Source of the DNA: Teratosphaeria epicoccoides
Lineage: Eukaryota; Ascomycota; Dothideomycetes; Mycosphaerellales; Teratosphaeriaceae
Length of the DNA stretch: 64,000 nucleotides
Assembly (NCBI GenBank): GCA_021401465.1
Contig: JADDMT010000103.1
Coordinates: forward strand, 1 to 64,000
Direction of reading: 5' to 3'
Positions within the stretch are counted from its first letter, which is position 1. Every line of letters begins with the position of its first letter. Below the pieces are notes generated by a model. The model ran no database searches and was not told the origin of the DNA. It saw nothing but the letters and a program-made list of their open reading frames with translations. Below, piece after piece: positions 11,510 through 22,333 of the stretch. The position numbers and the translations under genes are program-made.

Positions 11510-12656
11510 TTACCTAGGGGCGGCTAGGGTCTAAAAACAAGCTGTTTAGCCTGCTAATAGTGCCGAAGGTCTAGTCTTCGTAGGTACTCGTCTTGTAAGT
11601 CGTCGCCTTTATTACTAGCGTCTAGATTAGCATCTTCGTACTCGTTAAAGGGTATAATAGGCTCTCCGCGCTCTGCCGCCTCTGCGGCCGCCCTTCCTGC
11701 CGCTAGTTTATTAGCAATTTGCGCTATATCTGCTATACGAGCCTCTCTGACGTCACTACAAGCTTCCTATAACAGCCAGAAATGTGTATTAGTAATATCG
11801 AGCGTCTTAAGACCCCTGTCGCTACGTAGTATTTAAGGTATAATCAAGTGCTCTTATATAGTAGCTACGTATTACGCAAGGACACTTATCTTAGTCTGTC
11901 TAATAATACTTACATAGATCTACATGATGTTACGAGACTAGACGTTAATAGCAGCATAGATACTAATACTAAAGATCTTAAGCTTGTAGTAGGCATCTAT
12001 TAACTACCCCTAGTTTAGTCTAGGTACACGAAGGACGCTACGCTTAACTCTTAATAGGCGACTACGCTCCTAGAACTACTAGAGGTTAAGGGCCTATGTA
12101 GCACTAAAAAGGTAATCCCTAGAGTAGGCTTAGCATGCAATTACTCTGTGATTACATTGCGATTAAATGACCTTCCGACTATACCGTATAGCGTACGCAT
12201 GTGCACATACAAGCTTTCCCTGCCATAATGTAGTAAATTGCCCTTATTATACTTACTACATAGTAGCTCTGTAAGTCGTAGCTTCTCCTCCTCTACGTCC
12301 TAACTAGCTAAGTGCTTCTTTAGTCTAAGAGCATCTCGCTGCCTCTATATAGTCCTCTTGCTTATGTCCTATCCGTTAGCAGATAGCACATTAACTATCT
12401 CCTTATTAGTAGATCGCTAGGCTTGATATTAGTGCTAGATTAGGCTGTCTACTCTCGTAGACTCTTCTGCATTTAACTGGCGAGCGTATGACCGTATGCC
12501 CTATTTACTAAGCCGTACTACGAGTACTCTGCGACTAATATAGACCTGCTCTTCCTGCATAATCACCTTATAGATATTGTTGTAGCAGACCTTAGTAGCG
12601 GCCTAGTCAATAATCTATGGCTACTATTACGACTAGTTAATTGTCTTAGCCGGCAT
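11510..12656 (-). pseudogene. Integrase-core (rve/DDE) protein gene, RIP-broken, 3' end cut by B3
   Basis: On the minus strand, from ATG 12656, the frame first reads a helical, Lys/Arg/Glu-rich N-terminal region containing YGRESLYVHMRT. After one frame change near 12100 it reads LIDAYYKLKIF...IYAAIN and then RSDRGLKTLDI. These match the spacing of the first and second catalytic Asp in the integrase-core proteins common in Pezizomycotina genomes (from memory, SIDGH... and RSDRG). A following acidic and Ala-rich C-terminal stretch ends near 11525 at the LTR of B3. No gag or RT accompanies it. The frame change may be an indel or an intron. The ancestral role was probably a transposase-like recombinase; no ends can be defined. 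Confidence 0.6.
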
Positions 12657-13017
12657 GATTAATTTGAAGCTAGTAGCGCTAATATAGAGCTGATATTAAT
12701 GGGATTATAGTCGTATTAGTTTTATAGATAGACGATTAAAAGAAGACGAGATAGACTTAGCGCTTACGCATCTGTACTTTAGTAACTTTAGACTACTATG
12801 CTACTATATACCCCTCTCTGCTAAGTTAGCTAGAGGCCGGACCTCCCTGTCTATATCATAACAAGTACTACCCTTATAGGGATTAGCTAGTAGAGACAGT
12901 AATCTAGGCTACACTACCTTAGGGAAAATGTAGTTAATTATTAAGTGTAGTATGTTTGTTAGTTCCTAGTACTAGCTATACTAGAGTTAGGGCTAGTACT
13001 AACTATACCCTTCTTAC
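12657..13017. other. Spacer with no recognisable gene
   Basis: AT-rich stretch between the start of the integrase-core gene and the Copia LTR at 13018. I see no long frame, no repeat shared with the rest of the window and no LTR ends. It may hold the promoter of the integrase gene. Confidence 0.5.
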
Positions 13018-13276
13018 TATTAAAATATAATAGGTAGTCGCATACTAGCTACACTAAGTTAGTAGAAGTCAGAGTCAGGCAGGACCCTAAATCTGACCTC
13101 TCTGACTTAGCTTAGGAGTTAAGGGATATTTAAGCCTAGCTAAGAAGAGAAGATTCTTTCTTCTCTTCTCTTCTCTATTATGTTCGTTTATATATACCTA
13201 ATACCTAACATAATACATTCCTTCTATAGCTACTTCCTATGTGTAAATCTATTACCTGTATGACCTTAATTTAACA
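13018..13276 (+). repeat. 5' LTR of Copia element D
   Basis: Starts tattaaaatataatagg (TG changed to TA) and ends ttaatttaaca, 259 bp. It aligns throughout with 40243-40501, which starts with an unmutated tgttaaaatgttatggg. A primer-binding site follows directly. Pyrimidine-rich runs (ttctttcttctcttctctt) and a TATA-like tatatatacc lie in its second half. Confidence 0.85.
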
Positions 13277-13291
13277 GGTTATAAGCCTAGG
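13277..13291 (+). promoter_or_regulatory. Primer-binding site of D (half initiator tRNA-Met type)
   Basis: ggttataagcctagg follows the LTR directly. Allowing one TG-to-TA change it reads GGTTATGAGCC, complementary to the anticodon stem-loop of initiator tRNA-Met (GGCTCATAACC), the half-tRNA priming known for Copia and Ty5 elements. The same 15 bases occur in E1 (59001-59015, minus strand). Confidence 0.75.
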
Positions 13292-13899
13292 TTTTGCCTG
13301 TAGCTAGGAGAAGAATTTGTTAGACGAGTATACTTAATCTACTAGACAAGTAAGGGCAGACTAGAGGCTGCTACTACACTATGTAAAGGAGACTAGAGCC
13401 TATTAGACAGACTCTTAAGATGCAGATAAGACGTGAAAGAGCCTAGCAACTATTTAGACATAGTTGAAAAGTTTGTAGTTACCTTCTAAAACTATACAGG
13501 AATTCGACATATAATAATCTTTGTTCATCTGTTTTATACTCATTCATTTACTAATTATAATACTTCCTTACTATAGACTTATCTAAGGACCGAAAGAAAG
13601 TCCCTACTCTAACATAAGAAAACAACAAGTTCTAGTTTAAGCAGGAGTCCTGTCTCCTTGCATTAAAGAAGTACGCATAGCTAATTAACTAGAAGGCGCC
13701 GCTTCTAATAAGCCTGAAGATAGTAATTGCAAATAGGGAAGTACTAGTAGTTAGAGTAGATGTCAGAGCGAGTCAGAGAGCCAAGCTCGTAAGACAGGCA
13801 AGTTAATAGTCAGAGGAACTACCTGCAACTTAGTAGTTACCTTTCATCTTTTCTGGCATACCTCTACACAAACTCTAGTCAGACTCGAAGGGTAAGCAG

Positions 13900-16420
13900 C
13901 TAGTTCTACTATAGTAGTACTTAAGGCATACAAGCGAGCGATAGTAGAGATCCTCTAGTCTATTATCTACGTAGAGGGATTAGAGCTAACAAAGCGCTAG
14001 TTAGAGCTTGTCGGGATCTTAGGACTAAAGAGACTAGACCCTTAAAGGCACCGTGCTACTAGCTACTAATAAAGAGGGGGCATAGTCGTAATATATTGTA
14101 GGCAACTAGATGTATAAGCTAGCTAACACTAATGAGTAGTTTAAGGCTAATTTAATTGCCCTATATAAGATATCGCAGAGCCTTGACGAGACTAATAGCA
14201 CTCTGACGCTTAAGTGTAAGACAGCTGCGGAGGCATAGGCTATATTACTCTCGAAATACAAGAAGAACCTTCTAACATCCTTAAGGGTATACTAGTAATA
14301 GTACACAATTTACAAGATAGACGAGGATACAAGCATTAATAACGCCTATACGACACTTACAAACCTGTGGCGAAAGATTATTAATGTCAAACCTAAGACA
14401 AGGATGTTTTACACGTAGGACAGAGTCGTCTAATAGCTTCTTAATGCCCTACCTGAGCACTACTACAACCTAAGACATAACATTGATCTAATAGGCATAA
14501 AGGATAGTTAGAGAGTCCTACATATCCTGTTTAAGGAGGAGTCGCGCCTAAAGGGCTCTAACATTATAATGAGCGCGGAAGTCAGAAAGGGCATAGTATG
14601 CTTCCTTTGTAGTTTACCTGACTATATAGTATAGAAGTACCTATAACTACCTAATGCACAAAAGGCACTAAAAGAGAAGTAGAAACCACGTAAGCGCTAT
14701 AGTAGCCTACTACACTAGAGGAACACTAAGCTAAGGTCTCTAACTTAGAAGATTAGAGCATTAGAGATAAAGAGTATGAAGTCTAGTTAGAGTAAGTCTA
14801 GTCAGAGCAAATTACACCTAGGTAAGAAGGACAAGAGGCGCATAAATAACCGAAAGCATAGGAAGGCTAAGGCCTATGCTGTAGATACGGACATGTCGTT
14901 GTCCTTAGGCAACTCTAACTCTAAGAGCTTAGCATTATCAGAGTACTCTGATTCCTCTAACAAATTAGATGACAAGTATAAATAGGCAGAAGCTACAGCT
15001 AACGCGAAGGGCAAGCTTAAACAAAATGCCGTTCTCCTTAACTCTAGTGCATTAGCCTACATGTCAAATAATAAGGATCTCTTTAGGAATCTGAACCTAA
15101 TGCGGCTAAGACAAATCAAAGTTAGGGGTAGTTTCTTAGAGAGCTAACATAGGGGTAAAATAGTAATCTCTGATGCGTTTAGAGGGAGTCTTATAGTTCC
15201 TACATACTATGTTCTACAACTAGGTGTTACTCTAATCTCAGGATAAAAGCTTGTTTGCTAATTTGACTTAGTTAGGATAATGCTTCCTAATGTGTTCTGC
15301 AGAGTGAATTTAAACATTAATCTAATTCTAGAATATCGCTCTTAAGGCAGCGTATACTAACTCTAGAAGGTTTATAGCATACCTATTACCTAGTTAGGGG
15401 AGGCTAAAAACTAGCTAGAATCCCTACTTGCTCTAATAGTAGACGTAGAACCTAATGACTCTAAACTAAAGGTACGTAAATCCTATGACCTTTAGCATTA
15501 CTACTTTCTGCATTATAGTTAGACAAAGCTTAAGTCTCTTTATAAGGTCACGACCCTAAAGAACCTATAACCTGTAGTTAACAGCTTTGACCTTAAGGCT
15601 TATAGCCTCGCTAATATGAAGAAGAAGTAAGGAAAGTTTACAAATAGAAAGCGTCGGATTCTTAAGCTAGTATCGTTAGACATTTACGGGCCTTTACTAT
15701 TATTAAGAGAAGGTTACAAATATTTCCTAATCATTATAGATAATTACTCGTAGAAGGCATAGGTATATCCGCTAAAGCATAGGTCTAACGTAGTAGATGC
15801 TCTATGTCGCTAGCGTAAGAAGATTAAGCTTAAGACTAATAGAGGCAAACTAATAGTAGTAAAGACTAACAATGCGCTAGAGCTAATGTCTCTACTAGGT
15901 TAGTAGGAGTTAGAGTATAGCATAGCGCTTAACCTAACTAAGGCATACGGCTTTTACGTAAACGGAGTTACGGAGAAGCACATTAGTAACGCTAAAAGAG
16001 TTGTCGGAGCAATGCTACAGGATATAGGACTTCCTACAGAGTTCTAGCTAGAAGCTCTAACTACGAGCTAATATGTATATAACCTGTACCTACTAAAAAT
16101 TGACAATTTCTTGATTATACTAGAAGAAGCTTAGTTAGAGCAAAAGCCTTTAGTAGACTATATCCGTGTTTAGGGGTACTAAGTTATTTTACATATAGAC
16201 CCTAAGTTGTTACTAAAGGATTTAAGAAAGGACAAGCTTATAAATTGTAGACAGGAAGGTGTGTTTATTAGGTACGTCAGGGGTACTACTAAGATGTAGA
16301 AGGTTTAGGCGCTAGACATGAAGAAGGTTATCACGACTAGATCTGTCAAATTCTTCGAGGAAAGTAAGGGGGGTAATTTAAATCTTAGCTTTACTCCGAA
16401 GAATTAGAGTAGCTCTACGC
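13900..16420 (+). pseudogene. gag-protease-integrase frame of Copia element D (broken; no RT)
   Basis: The start is approximate. Gag reads through about 14040-14700, with a zinc knuckle near 14600 (CFLCSLPDYIV, where the His and the last Cys have become Tyr). A Lys/Ser-rich linker and a protease-like region follow. Integrase is clear from 15640 to 16030: LDIYGPL (first Asp), FLIIIDNYS (second landmark), then GKLIVVKTNNA, where the Asp is now Asn, and NGVTEKHI carrying the catalytic Glu. The integrase tail with TRSVKFFEES near 16350 is the usual run-up to RT, but no RT follows. RIP stops occur throughout. Loss of RT means this copy could only have been mobilised in trans. Confidence 0.82.
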
Positions 16421-16582
16421 TAACATAACGGCTAGTTAGACGTCCGCCTAAGAAGCTATCTACCCTAAACTGTTATAGTTACTTAAGATAGTAGTCAGGT
16501 AACTTTAATCACATGTAAGCCAAGGCTTCTTTAGAGAGGGCTAACATAAGCGGGAGCTAAGACAGTATGACTAGTACAAGGG

Positions 16583-16882
16583 TAATTCTAATTAGTAAGT
16601 AGATAACATGAGTTAAACACCTTGAAGCTATAAGGGCATCTTAATGTTCCTAAATACATAGGAGAACTAATCGCTACTAATCAAGCTAATCGCACGTTAC
16701 TTAGTTGCGCTTAGTCGTGCTTAGTTTGTCTACACTAATTGCTACTAATCAAGCTAATTGCACGTTGCTTAGTTACGCTTAGTCATGCTTAGTTTGTCCA
16801 CACTAATCGCTTGTAGCTCTTAGCCTTGCCTACAATTAGTAGCCTTAGTCTAGGCACGTACGGCTTAGACTAAACCGTAACA
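16583..16882 (-). repeat. 3' LTR of element H-left
   Basis: About 300 bp, ending ...gactaaaccgtaaca on the plus strand (TGTTACGG on the element's own strand) next to a polypurine tract. The stretch 16583-16663 matches 39952-40031 in H-right; the remainder (16666-16882) does not. It holds a 68-bp tandem duplication. The left edge is set by where the two H-type LTRs start to align. Confidence 0.7.
16666..16801. repeat. 68-bp tandem duplication inside the H LTR
   Basis: Two direct copies, 16666-16733 and 16734-16801, each beginning actaat(c/t)gctactaatcaagc; a third start (actaatcgct) follows at 16802. The copies differ almost only by C/T and G/A changes. The position in U3 suggests duplicated promoter or enhancer sequence. 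Confidence 0.85.
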
Positions 16883-16896
16883 CTATCCCCCTTTTA
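16883..16896 (-). promoter_or_regulatory. Polypurine tract of element H
   Basis: ctatcccccttttag on the plus strand is taaaagggggatag on the element's strand, directly before the 3' LTR. This is the expected site for plus-strand priming and fixes the LTR edge at 16882. Confidence 0.75.
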
Positions 16897-16971
16897 GCCT
16901 AGCTTTATCCTGAAGCTTAGTTCTTAAGTCATTAGGGTTACTTGCCTTTATAGCTATTATGGCTTTCCATA

Positions 16972-17577
16972 ATGCCTGATTCCCTCCTAAAGCCTTTAAA
17001 TCGTTGTTGTCGTTAACTAGCCGGTTTTCTGGATTCAAACAGGTCTATTATAGTAAAGGCGTACTCTACCTACAAGAAGAACAAGCAGGTATGCAAGGTG
17101 CATCCTTACTCTAGGAAGTATAATGAGTGCGTTTGTTGCGGTTAGCGCTATAACATACAAATAACTAAATCGGAATTCGACTGTCTTTACGCCGAGAAAG
17201 AGAGGTTGCAATCTGCGATAAGAGGTACACGCGAGGCCTAAGAGGAGGCTTGAAAGCACGTAGAAGAGGCGTAGCAGGTAGTAGAGTTAGTATATGAAAA
17301 CTCTCAGACTATGTTTGCTCGTAAGATGCGCCTATAGTAACAATTAGATCTTGTAGAAAAGAGGGTAGATGACACTATTACGGTTAAAGTTACGAATATT
17401 GAGGAGCTAGAGGAACAGGAGAGGCAAGAAGAGGTAGCCTAAGGGCTGTCCCTAAACCTGTCTCCTATAACCTAGAGTGCTCTTAATAGCCTTCCTAAGG
17501 ATTCCTTTGTAGATCCTTCTTTTTCTGATTTTGTCGATTCTAGAGGAACTATCGTAGAAGCAAGTAGTAGTTCGTAA
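16972..17577 (+). pseudogene. Antisense accessory gene of element H: Zn2Cys6-like plus coiled coil
   Basis: A 202-codon frame from ATG 16972 to TAA 17577, opposite to pol, with about ten RIP stops. At codons 29-58 the spacing is exactly C-x2-C-x6-C-x8-C-x2-C-x6-C, the fungal Zn(II)2Cys6 pattern, if Tyr is read as Cys mutated by TGC to TAC at positions one, two, four and six; cysteines three and five are intact. A long Glu/Lys/Gln-rich segment with heptad character follows (AEKERLQSAIR, ENSQTMFARKM, VTNIEELEEQERQEE), then an acidic, Ser-rich tail. It ends close to the pol end, tail to tail. In databases such frames usually appear as hypothetical proteins (from memory). The role is unknown; DNA binding is inferred from the cluster. 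Confidence 0.78.
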
Positions 17578-17639
17578 GGTTGCTTCCTAGTTCCCAAGTA
17601 TTTTCGGTATTATTGTATCCCTTCTATTTTACGAGATAT

Positions 17640-18606
17640 CGCTAACCCTTCTAGTCTAGGATTTTCTTGACTTTAAACTCGTTTTCTTCCTTAGGTTAGA
17701 AGTGAAACGTCTCTTAGCATAGTGTTTTAGTGTCCGAAGGTTCTAACATAGAGACATAGAACACTAGGTAGATTTTTGCGTCATCTAGTAGTTTGAGTTA
17801 GTAGTTAACTAATCCTTTAGGCTTATTAATTAAAAATGGCCTGACTTTAACGTAGTCTAGTTTCTTAGTCGATCTCTAGGTTCTCAGATTTTTTGTTAGG
17901 AGGTAGACCTTATCCCCCCTCTTTAGCTAAGGTGCCATTTTTCGTTTAGCATTGTATGATCACGTGATCCTTTCTTGAGACTTAATAATTGCCTTCTGTA
18001 ATTCCTTGTGTACCTGCTTCAGGTCTCCTGAAGCTACTATTACCTTGTCTACATGTAGATGTTACAAATATTATTCCCTAAACAACTACAGATGCTTTCT
18101 AAAATTAGCGAAGAATAGTGTTTCTTTTGTAGTCTTAGATTGTTAGTTATTTAGTGCAAGTTGTGCTATAGGTAGTAGTAATGCCTAATTGTTTTGTGCG
18201 TAAATGACGTAGTATTATAGGTATACTTCTAAGGCCTAATTCTTGATCTCTATTTAGCTATCTGTTTGTAGATAGTACGCCGTAGATAGCTTGTGTTTGA
18301 TTCCGAGTGTCGCTATAAGCGTCTTCTAATAGTTCGATGTAAAGAGCTTGTCCCTATCTGTAATATATGTCCTTAGGAATCTATGGTATTACACAAGTCT
18401 ATCTAGTAGAAGCTACCTGAGTTACTCTACCGTACTTGCTTCGATAGCAGGAATGAAGTATGCATATTTCGTAAGCCTATTAACTATGACAAGTATTATG
18501 TCGTAGCTATGTCCTATGACTAGGTCTTAAGATTTTAGCAGTTTCGTAATAAAATCCATTTTACTTTGTCCTATGGTTACTCTAGAGGTCTTTTAAATTA
18601 CGTCTC
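17640..18606 (-). pseudogene. Integrase part of pol, element H-left (truncated by C1)
   Basis: Reading leftwards from 18606 the minus strand gives SKMDFITKLLK, then HSYDIILVIVNR (first catalytic Asp), FLRTYITDRDKLFTS (second Asp) and AYYLQTD followed by IE (catalytic Glu region), the Ty3 integrase core. The C-terminal part continues to about 17640. Everything upstream (integrase zinc finger, RNase H, RT, protease) is missing because C1 begins at 18607. Trp and Gln codons are mostly TAG. Confidence 0.82.
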
Positions 18607-18628
18607 GAAAATCAAGGCCCTAAGTAGA

Positions 18629-18850
18629 CTAAGTAACTTATGTTACTTAGCTTACTTACCTACTTGTCTAACTTAGCCTACTCGTATGTACCCCTAAGAA
18701 ACTCGGCCTCTCCTAAGCTACTTATGTCGCGGACGCGAGTAGCTTAGAGTACAAGAGTGCTATTAGTAAGTAACTTACTACTAGTAGTATACTAGCAGCA
18801 AGTAGCTCGGGCACGCAAGCCAAGCTACTCAAATCAAAATAATTTACATG
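18629..18850. repeat. Palindrome-rich left end of C1
   Basis: About 220 bp packed with inverted repeats: ctaagtaac-ttat-gttacttag at 18629-18650, then the hairpin aagctactcg.../...cgagtagctt near 18716-18746 (one arm mutated here), agtaagt-a-acttact near 18770, and tagctcg.../...gctac near 18810-18825. The same set is present in C2. Possible roles are a replication origin, a recombinase site or a transcript hairpin. Confidence 0.65.
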
Positions 18851-21800
18851 TAATAGACGTTAAAGTCATGATTTTAGTTAATACTACAAATCTTGTTCTT
18901 GTCGCACTATGCTCTTTTACTATTAACACTAAATCTGACGTATAACGCAGGTCAAGCAGATTTGCTAACACTAAACACATATATAGCTTAAACGTAGCTT
19001 TCATAATGCCTCTTAAATTTAAGCAAGCTGCTATATCTAACTTGCGTCTTATGCCTAAAGACCTTAATCGGTATAGCTAGTAACAAATGCATAGCTACTA
19101 CACACTATCTACACATCCTGTATCAGCTCTTACACATGACTCTTTTACTCGCCCTTATCCTCTATTCCGTTCTACTAGCTTACCTTTACTACTAACGACT
19201 CTCCTAAAGCGCGAGTATTTTGCCCCTCCTGTAGCTTCTTAAAGGTTGTATCATTAAAGACCTTGTCGCTATAGCCCTTAATCTGCTCTAACAAGGTCGA
19301 GTCCGTAAATACTATGTGCTACTACAACTAACTATCCCTTAACTTAGTGTCGCTAAGCGCATCCTCTACCTTCTCTATAACGTTTGACTAGTTGCTTATA
19401 AGGTCATACTAATTAAGTAGAGCGCATGCTATGCTACATCATAATCGTTAGCTAATGTATACCCTGTAGCTACTAAACTACCGCTAGTACCTCCTATTAA
19501 TATCGAAGTGCTAGTAGTATGTTAGTAGCATAACGCTAGTAAACTACTAGCATACTTACCTAGCATTTTTTGCCTCTGCCTCTAGTAAAGCTTAGCTCCT
19601 ACTATTGCCTTAGTCTTTATTCTTTGCGGTCAAGCTTCGTGTCCTATAGCTATCATCATTAACTACGCTACTACGTAGAGTTAATAATCGTACTTAATAT
19701 GTGCCTGCTCTAGTAAGTCTTTGCGTTTCGCCTCTTGCTAGAGCTAGGCTAGTGTTTATTTGTTGTTAGCATAGTTTAGTTAGTATATAAGTCCTCTCGC
19801 CTATACCGCTTGTCTACACTAGTCACGATTAACTGCCTACTCTATAGCTTAGGCCTCTCGCTACTTCTGCCTCGTTAGTAATAGCTAGCCCTTACGACGC
19901 GCTAAGGCTACTAACCTTTCATCTTACGTGTGTCTAGGTTAGGGCTTATCGACTATAGTAGCTTTTATACTAGACAAGTACATGTTAGTAATCATAGCTA
20001 TGATGTTAGACAAGAAACTAACCTCGTTGTCACGATACTGTCATGTAGTATGTCCCGCGTCAATGGCTCCTCTAGTCCCTATATCAGCTAGTCGTCACTG
20101 TCATAATTGCTTGCCTTACTACCATGGTTACTAACATTTGCCCTTTCGCTGTTATAGCCCTTGCTCCCTCTGTTAGTATCCGCTTAAACATCCGCTACAT
20201 GCTTGCGAACACCTACTATTAATGACATTAAGGCCTGGCTTGATCCTCGTGTCAGGCTAATACTACGCTAACCTAACAATTGCGTACGACCTAGTAGAAA
20301 TTAGTATAGGCCCTCTTAACAATGTCTCCTACGTACTATTCTCGCGTAGCGCCTTTCGCCTCTATAAGTCCTCGTATTCCCTCTTTAAGCCTGTTATGCC
20401 GCGATCCTTCTTAATAGCTAGCGCCGCCTACACTAGTAGTGCTGTCTTGCCTTTGTCCTCCCCCCCTAATATACGTGCCGTGATAGTCGCTATGATAACC
20501 TCCTGTCTGTTAGCATCGAGCTCTTCCTAATACTTCTTCTTCCCCTCGAAGATATCATCGATATCGACACTGCTAACTAGAACCTATCTCGTCTTGCTAG
20601 CCTTTAGCTTAAACTCCGAAGGGCCATTTCTGATCTAGGCTAGTAGGTATGTAATAGTAGCATACACGCTATTTAACATGAAAGCGTTTACCTCGCGTGA
20701 CTCTAAAGGATTCCATGCTAGTTTCTAATTAAACTAGAAGAACGCCTTCTTTATATAAAAGATTACAAGCAGGCTTAGAAACCTCTAGTCCTATGACATG
20801 TTAGCGCTTTCGACGACATCTAAGCCTTCTCTCCTTACCTCTTCTTCGTTCTTGCATTCGAATCTGCTTTCTATTAACATGTCTGCAGCCTAGTCCTTCA
20901 AACCCTGCTTATCGTCTACCTTGCCAGACTATGCGAGTATAGCTTCTCTAACCCTATTCGTGTAGTTGTTACGACACTAACGTAACCTCTGCCTTATCTA
21001 CGCCCCTAACGATAGCACCTCCTTATAGGATCTACGTAGGTACTTATAGTATCTAAATCTATGTCGTCTAGCCTTAAGCTAACTTGACCTTTCATCCCTA
21101 GCATATTACGCGCTACAAGCTACTAGTCTATTACAATACGCTTACAACTTGGCTAGTAAGTAGGAGCTGTAAGGTATAGCATAGAAATGCCCTTCTGCCC
21201 TTGTAAAGCGTCTATCTATAAGAGTTCTTAGACTTTAACAAGCAAAGGCTCAATTAACTTGTCTTTATGCATGGGAGAGCTACTACGTATATCTTCGCTA
21301 CTAGAGTAGTCGTATCCTTAGTCAGAGTTTGTAGTCTAGCTACTATTATAGCCTCGACGGCTACTTGACTAGCTCCTAGACTGACTTTAACTACTACTAT
21401 CGCCCTAGCGGCTACGAGACTCGCTATTACGGTAGTTTTAACTGCTGCTGTCGCTCCTGTGATTAGTAGGTCGGCTGTCGTAATAGCCTTAACGGATGCT
21501 TAGCTGCTATGTCTTTACCCTGTTACTCTTAGGTTTGCTACTATCTTGTTGCGTGTCGCGAGATAATAACCGAGGCCTCTTATACGGCCGATTCCGCCTT
21601 AGCGGTAAGGATGACCGCTTATACGTCTAGTCTCTTCGTGACTAGTATGTCGTCGTCTGTATGCATGTTAGTATAGCTGCCGTATGCAGGTAGCTTCTTA
21701 CATTAGTCGCCTTCGTATAGGCTTTAGGCACTATAAAATCCTCATGCTCCTAGTTAGCTATCTCCTCGTTACTGTTGTCTACACTATCGCTATCGTTGCT

Positions 21801-21962
21801 TAGCAGGTCTTCTAAATTATTCGCTAGATTATAATTCGAACTGCCGCCAGATAACATAGAACGTGACCTCTATTGTCTGTCTTTCTTCGAAGGCATGATT
21901 AAAGAAGGACGTAACTTAAAGGATCGGCAGAGAACAGAGCGCGGTATATCCTTCTTAGTTAT
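18834..21962 (-). pseudogene. Minus-strand gene of element C1 (unknown protein, Ser/Arg-rich domain)
   Basis: The ancestral start is at 21962 (ATG in C2 at 30875, ATA here) or at the downstream ATG at 21896. The N-terminal part is Ser/Asn/Asp-rich, followed by a Ser-Arg-rich stretch near 21600-21330 (SESRSR, SRSSSRRGYNSS after allowing for stops). The middle, near 20990-20330, is a clearly protein-like helical region (DMLIESRFECKNEEEVRREG, FKLKASKT, YEELDANRQEVIIATITARI with a stop for the first residue). It includes GGEDKGKT, which fits Walker A (GxxxxGKT) by pattern only. Further coding blocks in other frames near 20040-19590 and 19400-18840 suggest introns or indels. I recognise no family. 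It is conserved in C2. Confidence 0.5.
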
Positions 21963-22333
21963 GTAGGTCTAGTAGCATGTTAGTAAAGGATAATATATAG
22001 CATGTAAATATGCACATACTATGAGTTACTGTCTAATGTAGCTACGTAGAGTCTATTAATGTAGAAGAAAGAGAGGACATAATGTTCATAGTATCTTGTG
22101 ACGCGCAAGCGTCATCTAAATTCGGCTACCCCTGAAACTATGGCGGCAGTACTTTTAGCTTGCTAGTAGTATACTATTAAAATACCGCTAGTAGAACTAG
22201 CCTCGGTTAGCATTAATTCTTCATTTATAGCTAGTATAGGTACTACAAAACATCCGCGCTATATAGCACGTCTGCCTGTATAATACAGCTAGACTGCTAC
22301 TACTACGAAGCGCCTGCCAAAAGGACTAGTCGT
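21963..22333. other. Central spacer of C1 between divergent coding regions
   Basis: About 370 bp between the minus-strand gene start and the first plus-strand coding sequence. It holds the palindrome gacgcgcaagcgtc near 22099-22112 and no convincing frame. It is the natural place for a two-way promoter. C2 has the same stretch at 30876-31246. Confidence 0.45.

Larger units (their letters stand above)
13018..16582 (+). mobile_element. Ty1/Copia element D, without RT and RNase H
   Basis: A plus-strand Copia-type element: LTR (13018-13276), primer-binding site, gag, protease region and integrase. It ends just past integrase at 16582, where an H-type LTR begins. A second LTR of the same family and exactly the same length (259 bp) lies at 40243-40501. 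It may be the displaced 3' LTR of this element or belong to another copy. Reverse transcriptase and RNase H are absent in between. Confidence 0.8.
16583..18606 (-). mobile_element. Ty3/Gypsy element H, 3' part (H-left)
   Basis: Minus-strand Ty3 fragment: 3' LTR (16583-16882), polypurine tract (16883-16896), antisense gene (16972-17577) and the integrase end of pol (about 17640-18606). It is cut at 18606 by the start of element C1. A second H-type fragment with gag and a 5' LTR lies at 38983-40231. The two LTRs share only the first 80 bases and the last few, so they are probably not the two ends of one element. Confidence 0.8.

Noticed and set aside
16666..16811. CRISPR-like or satellite repeat
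   Set aside because: Only two full units, no spacer variation, and located within an LTR of a eukaryotic element.
17035..17259. Open minus-strand frame of 74 codons
   Set aside because: It is the shadow of the plus-strand antisense gene of H, which has the Zn2Cys6 spacing and heptad pattern; the minus frame shows no domain.
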